From NCBI GenBank assembly GCA_013044085.1, contig JABEVI010000307.1, positions 1 through 18,277 on the forward strand: 18,277 bases of DNA, read 5' to 3'. The DNA is from Steroidobacteraceae bacterium (GTDB lineage: Bacteria > Pseudomonadota > Gammaproteobacteria > Steroidobacterales > Steroidobacteraceae). The notes below the pieces were generated by a model. The model made no database searches and had not been told where the DNA came from. It saw only the letters and a list, made by a program, of their open reading frames with translations. Each line of letters opens with the position of its first letter. The first letter of the stretch is position 1. Shown here one piece after another: positions 14,872 through 18,277 of this stretch. Position numbers and translations under genes: made by a program.

Positions 14872-16350
14872 TCAACGCTTCATGGCGTCGAAGAAATCGG
14901 CATTCGTCTTCGTGTCCTTCATCTTGTCGAGCAGGAACTCGATCGCCGCCAATTCGTCCATCGGATGCAGCAGTTTGCGCAGAATCCACATCTTGGACAA
15001 CTCGGCCGGATCGGTGATCAGCTCCTCCTTGCGGGTGCCCGAACGATTGATGTTGATCGACGGAAACACCCGTTTCTCCGAGATGCGGCGGTCGAGGTGG
15101 ATCTCGGCGTTACCGGTTCCCTTGAACTCCTCGAAAATCACGTCATCCATCTTCGATCCGGTGTCGACCAGCGCGGTCGCGAGGATCGTCAGGCTGCCGC
15201 CCTCCTCGATGTTGCGCGCCGCACCGAAGAAGCGCTTCGGCCGCTGCAATGCGTTCGCGTCGACGCCGCCGGTGAGCACCTTGCCCGAACTCGGCACGAC
15301 GGTGTTGTAGGCGCGTGCAAGGCGGGTGATCGAGTCGAGCAGGATCACGACGTCCTTCTTGTGTTCGACCAGGCGTTTGGCCTTCTCGATCACCATCTCG
15401 GCAACCTGCACGTGCCGGCTCGCCGGTTCATCGAAGGTCGAGGACACCACCTCGCCCTTGACCGTGCGCGCCATCTCCGTGACCTCCTCGGGCCGCTCGT
15501 CGATCAGCAGCACGATCAGGTAGCACTCCGGATGATTCGCGGTTATCGCGGTCGCGATGTTCTGCAGCAGCATCGTCTTGCCCGCCTTGGGCGGCGAGAC
15601 GATCAAGCCGCGTTGACCTTTGCCGATCGGCGCGACCAGGTCGATCGCGCGGGCGGTGAGGTCCTCGGTCGAGCCGTTGCCCCGCTCGAGCTTCAGGCGC
15701 TCGGTCGGATGCAGCGGCGTGAGATTCTCGAACAGCACCTTGCCGCGCGAACTCTCCGGGGAATCGAAGTTGATCTCGCCGACCTTGAGCAATGCGAAGT
15801 AGCGCTCGCCGTCCTTCGGCGGACGGATCAGTCCGGAAATCGAATCGCCGGTGCGCAGGTTGAAACGCCGGATCTGGCTCGGACTGACGTAGATATCGTC
15901 AGGGCCGGCAAGATAACTCGAGTCGGACGAACGCAGGAAGCCGAAGCCGTCCTGCAGGATCTCGAGGACACCGTCACCGTAGATATCCTCGCCCTTGCGG
16001 GCATGCGCCTTCAGCACACCGAAAATGATGTCCTGTTTGCGCGAGCGCCCCATGTTCTCGAGGCCCATCGACTCGGCGAGCTTCACCAGATCGCTGATCG
16101 GACGCTTCTTCAGCTCCGTCAGATTCATCGAGCTGCGGCTGCGGGCTAGGTCGGTCGGCGCGATGATCTCCAGATCATCGCCGCCCTCCGGCAGGTCGCC
16201 GTAGTCCTCTTGCGGCGGACGTCCGCCGCCGACATTGCCGTTGCGCTGCCCCCGGTTCGAGCGGTTCGAACGCCCGCCGCCGCCACCGCCGCCCTGGCCA
16301 CCCTGGCCGCCCTGGCCGCCACGCGATTGATTGCCCAGGTAGCCTCTCAC
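14872..16350 (-). CDS. rho: Transcription termination factor Rho with disordered N-terminal extension
   Basis: This hexameric RNA helicase ends transcription at untranslated RNA. From Met75 (MNLTELKK) onward, 418 residues align without gaps by eye to E. coli Rho: the primary RNA-binding fold around DGFGFLRSSDSSYLAGPDD, the Walker A motif PPKAGKT with Lys255, LLIDERPEEVTEM, the Walker B stretch DVVILLDSITRLARAYN, and the Q/R-loop region VDANALQRPKRFFGAARN. Residues 1-74 are extra, rich in Gly, Gln, Arg and Asn, and end in an acidic linker. The start is GTG at 16348-16350, overlapping the trxA stop. Initiation at the ATG at 16128 would give a normal-length Rho, but that ATG has no better ribosome site, and the upstream frame is cleanly open, so I prefer the long form. 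Rho often autoregulates through its leader; here it follows trxA directly. Confidence 0.96.
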   Translation of the reverse strand: MRGYLGNQSRGGQGGQGGQGGGGGGGRSNRSNRGQRNGNVGGGRPPQEDYGDLPEGGDDLEIIAPTDLARSRSSMNLTELKKRPISDLVKLAESMGLENMGRSRKQDIIFGVLKAHARKGEDIYGDGVLEILQDGFGFLRSSDSSYLAGPDDIYVSPSQIRRFNLRTGDSISGLIRPPKDGERYFALLKVGEINFDSPESSRGKVLFENLTPLHPTERLKLERGNGSTEDLTARAIDLVAPIGKGQRGLIVSPPKAGKTMLLQNIATAITANHPECYLIVLLIDERPEEVTEMARTVKGEVVSSTFDEPASRHVQVAEMVIEKAKRLVEHKKDVVILLDSITRLARAYNTVVPSSGKVLTGGVDANALQRPKRFFGAARNIEEGGSLTILATALVDTGSKMDDVIFEEFKGTGNAEIHLDRRISEKRVFPSININRSGTRKEELITDPAELSKMWILRKLLHPMDELAAIEFLLDKMKDTKTNADFFDAMKR

Positions 16351-16676
16351 AGGTTGCTGTCCAGGAAGGCTGCGAGCTGCAATTTGCTCACCGCACCGAC
16401 CTTTTGGGCCTCAACCGCGCCGTTCTTGAACAGGATCAGCGTCGGGATGCCGCGAATGTTGAATTTCGGCGGCGTCGCCGGATTCTCATCGATGTTGAGC
16501 TTGGCGATGCGGATCTTGTCCTTGTACTGATCGGCGATCTCATCGAGGATCGGCGCGATCATCTTGCACGGGCCGCACCATTCGGCCCAAAAATCGAGCA
16601 GTACGGGCCGGTCAGACTGCAACACGTCCTTCTCGAACGTGGCGTCGCTGGTGTGGACGATACTAGGGTTACTCAC
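16347..16676 (-). CDS. trxA: Thioredoxin
   Basis: This cytoplasmic disulfide reductase serves ribonucleotide reductase, methionine sulfoxide reductase and other targets. It has 109 residues, the same length as E. coli TrxA with very similar sequence: active site WCGPC with Cys34 and Cys37 (FWAEWCGPCKMIAPILDEIAD), the buried Asp28, and the cis-Pro loop RGIPTL. I chose the GTG at 16674-16676, which gives VSNPSIVHTSD and the normal length. An AGGAGG ribosome site lies at 16687-16692 with a somewhat long 10-base spacing. Upstream in-frame starts would add a stretch with no family match. Its stop overlaps the rho start, so the two are probably co-translated. trxA divergent from rhlB and followed by rho reproduces the E. 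coli order. Confidence 0.96.
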   Translation of the reverse strand: MSNPSIVHTSDATFEKDVLQSDRPVLLDFWAEWCGPCKMIAPILDEIADQYKDKIRIAKLNIDENPATPPKFNIRGIPTLILFKNGAVEAQKVGAVSKLQLAAFLDSNL

Positions 16677-16932
16677 TGCGGAAGGTCCTCCTGATTGGAG
16701 CTGCATGCGGATGTACGCGAGGTGTTTGATCGAGGCGCGAAGAGGGCCCGGAGCTTGCGCGAAGTGACGATGCGCGGCCGTTCGGGCACAATACAATGGC
16801 TTTAGCGGTGATGGTTACCTTAAAGGGTACCGGCGATAGGGTTTAAGGGAGCGGAAATACCGGCTCCGGATTGGCCGTATTGTTAACCGGTCGCCTACCA
16901 TTTTGCAAGTTCCCGCGTATCAGCGAGAGAAA
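16677..16932. promoter_or_regulatory. Divergent trxA/rhlB promoter region
   Basis: This 256-base gap should hold promoters for both the leftward trxA-rho unit and rightward rhlB. It is noticeably more AT-rich around 16795-16860 than its surroundings. It holds CCTTAAAGGG and a related TTTAAGGG, and a hairpin at 16848-16867 (GGAGCGG, AAATA loop, CCGGCTCC with one bulged base). TATTGT on the minus strand near 16790 is a possible trxA -10. None of these is strong enough to fix a start site. The AGGAGG site of trxA (16687-16692) lies at its left edge. Confidence 0.4.
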
Positions 16933-18277
16933 ATGTCAGACGCCCATCTCAGCCAACTCACCTTTGATTCCCTCATCCTACCGGAGACGTTGAAGCGCGG
17001 TATCGCCGAACTCGGCTTCACGCGCTGCACGCCGATCCAGGCGCAGACGCTGCCCGAGGCGCTCGGCGGACACGACGTCGCCGGCCAGGCGCAGACCGGC
17101 ACCGGGAAAACCGCCGCGTTCCTGGTCGCGCTGTACAACCGTCTGCTCACCGACCCGGCGGCGCCGAATCGGCCGAGAAACGCCCCCAGGGCCATCGTCA
17201 TCGCGCCCACCCGGGAACTCGCGGTGCAGATCCACTCCGACGCGCAGGCGATCGGCAAACACACCGGATTGTCGCTCGCCATCGTGTTCGGCGGCGTCGA
17301 TTACGACAAGCAACGGCGCACGCTCGAAGAGGGGGTCGACGTGCTGATCGGCACGCCGGGCCGGATCATCGATTATTTCAAGCAACACGTCTTCGATCTG
17401 CGCCACATCCAGGTGGCCGTGCTCGACGAGGCGGACCGCATGTTCGACCTCGGATTCATCAAGGACATCCGCTTCCTACTGCGGCGCCTGCCCCACCCGA
17501 CCCTGCGCCTGAACATGATGTTCTCGGCGACGCTCTCGCATCGGGTCATGGAGCTTGCCTATGAGCACATGAACAATCCGGTGCTGATCCGCATCGAACC
17601 GGACAAGATGACGGTCGACCGGGTGCGCCAGGTGCTCTATTTCCCCGCGACGGAGGAAAAGGTGCCCCTGTTGATCGGCCTGCTGCGCCGCATGGACGCA
17701 CGCCGGACGATGGTGTTCGTCAACACGCGGCGCATGGCCGAGACGCTCGAACGCACCTTGATCGCGAACGGGTTCGTCGCCCAGGCGCTCTCCGGCGACG
17801 TGCCGCAGCCGAAACGACTGCGGATGATGCGCGATTTCCACAATGGCGAGGTGGCGGTGCTGATCGCGACCGACGTCGCCTCGCGCGGCCTGCACATCCC
17901 GGACGTCAGCCACGTCTTCAATTTCGACCTGCCGAACGATGCCGAAGACTACGTCCACCGGATCGGCCGCACCGCGCGCGCCGGCGCCGAAGGCGACGCG
18001 ATCAGCTTCGGCTGCGAGGAGTATGCGATATCGCTGCCGGACATCGAGCGCTACATCGGACACCAGATACCGCGCGCCGCGATCGAGGCCTCGGATCTTG
18101 CCTCGGTCACGCCGCCGCCGCCGGCACAGTGGCGCGAGATGGCGCCACGGCATGGTGGACCGCGCGGCGGTTCGCGCGGCGGGCCGCGGCATGGGGGCAG
18201 CGGCGGTGGCGGCGGCGGCTCCCGCGATCGGGGGCGCCGCGGCGCGACCGGCCCGCGGCCCACGGCCCGCACTGCCC
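16933..18277 (+). CDS. rhlB: ATP-dependent RNA helicase RhlB (partial, C-terminus beyond right edge)
   Basis: This DEAD-box helicase serves the RNA degradosome in E. coli. About 448 codons are visible with no stop. Motifs in order: Q motif (CTPIQ, about 32-36), AQTGTGKT with Lys59, PTRELA, TPGR, DEAD at 165-168, SAT at 198-200, ATDVASRGL, and HRIGRTARAG. The block CEEYAISLPDIERYIGHQIP matches RhlB specifically, separating it from RhlE, SrmB and DeaD. The ATG at 16933 (MSDAHLSQLTF) has GAGAG just upstream. E. coli RhlB is 421 residues; here the tail is already longer and becomes Gly/Arg-rich (GGPRGGSRGGP, then GGSGGGGGSRDRGRRG). The gene is divergent from trxA-rho as in E. coli. No RNase E gene is in view, so degradosome membership is inferred from the family only. 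Confidence 0.95.
   Translation, partial: MSDAHLSQLTFDSLILPETLKRGIAELGFTRCTPIQAQTLPEALGGHDVAGQAQTGTGKTAAFLVALYNRLLTDPAAPNRPRNAPRAIVIAPTRELAVQIHSDAQAIGKHTGLSLAIVFGGVDYDKQRRTLEEGVDVLIGTPGRIIDYFKQHVFDLRHIQVAVLDEADRMFDLGFIKDIRFLLRRLPHPTLRLNMMFSATLSHRVMELAYEHMNNPVLIRIEPDKMTVDRVRQVLYFPATEEKVPLLIGLLRRMDARRTMVFVNTRRMAETLERTLIANGFVAQALSGDVPQPKRLRMMRDFHNGEVAVLIATDVASRGLHIPDVSHVFNFDLPNDAEDYVHRIGRTARAGAEGDAISFGCEEYAISLPDIERYIGHQIPRAAIEASDLASVTPPPPAQWREMAPRHGGPRGGSRGGPRHGGSGGGGGGSRDRGRRGATGPRPTARTA

Noticed and set aside
14377..16149. A 590-codon plus-strand open frame opposite rho and the NfeD gene
   Set aside because: The opposite strand encodes the unmistakable Rho core; this frame shows no domain and crosses a gene boundary.
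16677..16796. Thioredoxin N-terminal extension of 40 residues
   Set aside because: The GTG at 16676 gives the exact usual thioredoxin length and follows an AGGAGG site; the extension has no similarity to known thioredoxins.
16677..16932. RhoL-type leader peptide gene near trxA/rho
   Set aside because: In E. coli a short leader gene lies between trxA and rho, but here the two genes overlap, and no convincing short gene with a ribosome site was found in the divergent gap.
1..18277. Mobile element, CRISPR array, tRNA/rRNA gene or phage remnant
   Set aside because: No transposase, integrase, direct-repeat array or RNA-gene sequence was recognised on either strand; the genes are all chromosomal housekeeping or efflux types.

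Overview
The window looks like chromosomal core sequence from a GC-rich gammaproteobacterium. The best evidence is the right end, where rhlB is divergent from trxA and trxA is followed by rho, the same order as in Escherichia coli. The Rho core and thioredoxin are also very close to their E. coli counterparts. Coding density is high, and the overlapping stop/start codons (ATGA, GTGA) and frequent GTG starts fit a compact GC-rich genome. I see no tRNA, rRNA, CRISPR array, insertion sequence or phage remnant, and no gap between genes longer than about 260 bases.

Left block (1-8244, minus strand): a four-gene tripartite drug-efflux operon read right to left. It encodes an MdtA-type adaptor, an MdtB-type RND pump, an MdtC-type RND pump with an extra low-complexity loop of about 70 residues, and a NodT-type outer-membrane lipoprotein channel that runs off the left edge. 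Together they should form a heteromeric MdtB/MdtC pump spanning both membranes.

Middle (8372-11142, plus strand): a Slt70-type lytic transglycosylase overlaps by 4 bases a dimethylarginine dimethylaminohydrolase (DDAH). An A8 tract near the end of slt contains an A_AAA_AAC heptamer, and a -1 slip there would fuse the two proteins in frame. Convergent to this pair, on the minus strand (11179-12872), is a two-gene signalling unit: a receiver-only response regulator followed by a membrane histidine kinase. The kinase's N-terminal domain aligns without gaps to the ethylene-receptor (ETR1) copper/ethylene-binding domain, with the Cys and His copper ligands present but Asn in place of ETR1 Asp25. 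A small basic exported protein of unknown function follows (13120-13404, plus).

Right block (13433-16676, minus strand): trxA, rho, an NfeD-family membrane protein and a stomatin/SPFH protein lie head to tail, probably as one or two transcription units. The DEAD-box helicase rhlB (16933 to the right edge, plus) is divergent from them. Rho has a Gly/Arg/Asn-rich disordered N-terminal extension and RhlB a Gly/Arg-rich C-terminal tail, which is notable for two RNA-acting proteins encoded side by side.

No wholly new multi-gene system is evident. The best leads are the ethylene-receptor-like kinase, the slt/DDAH junction, the Rho and RhlB disordered tails, and the MdtC docking-domain insertion.
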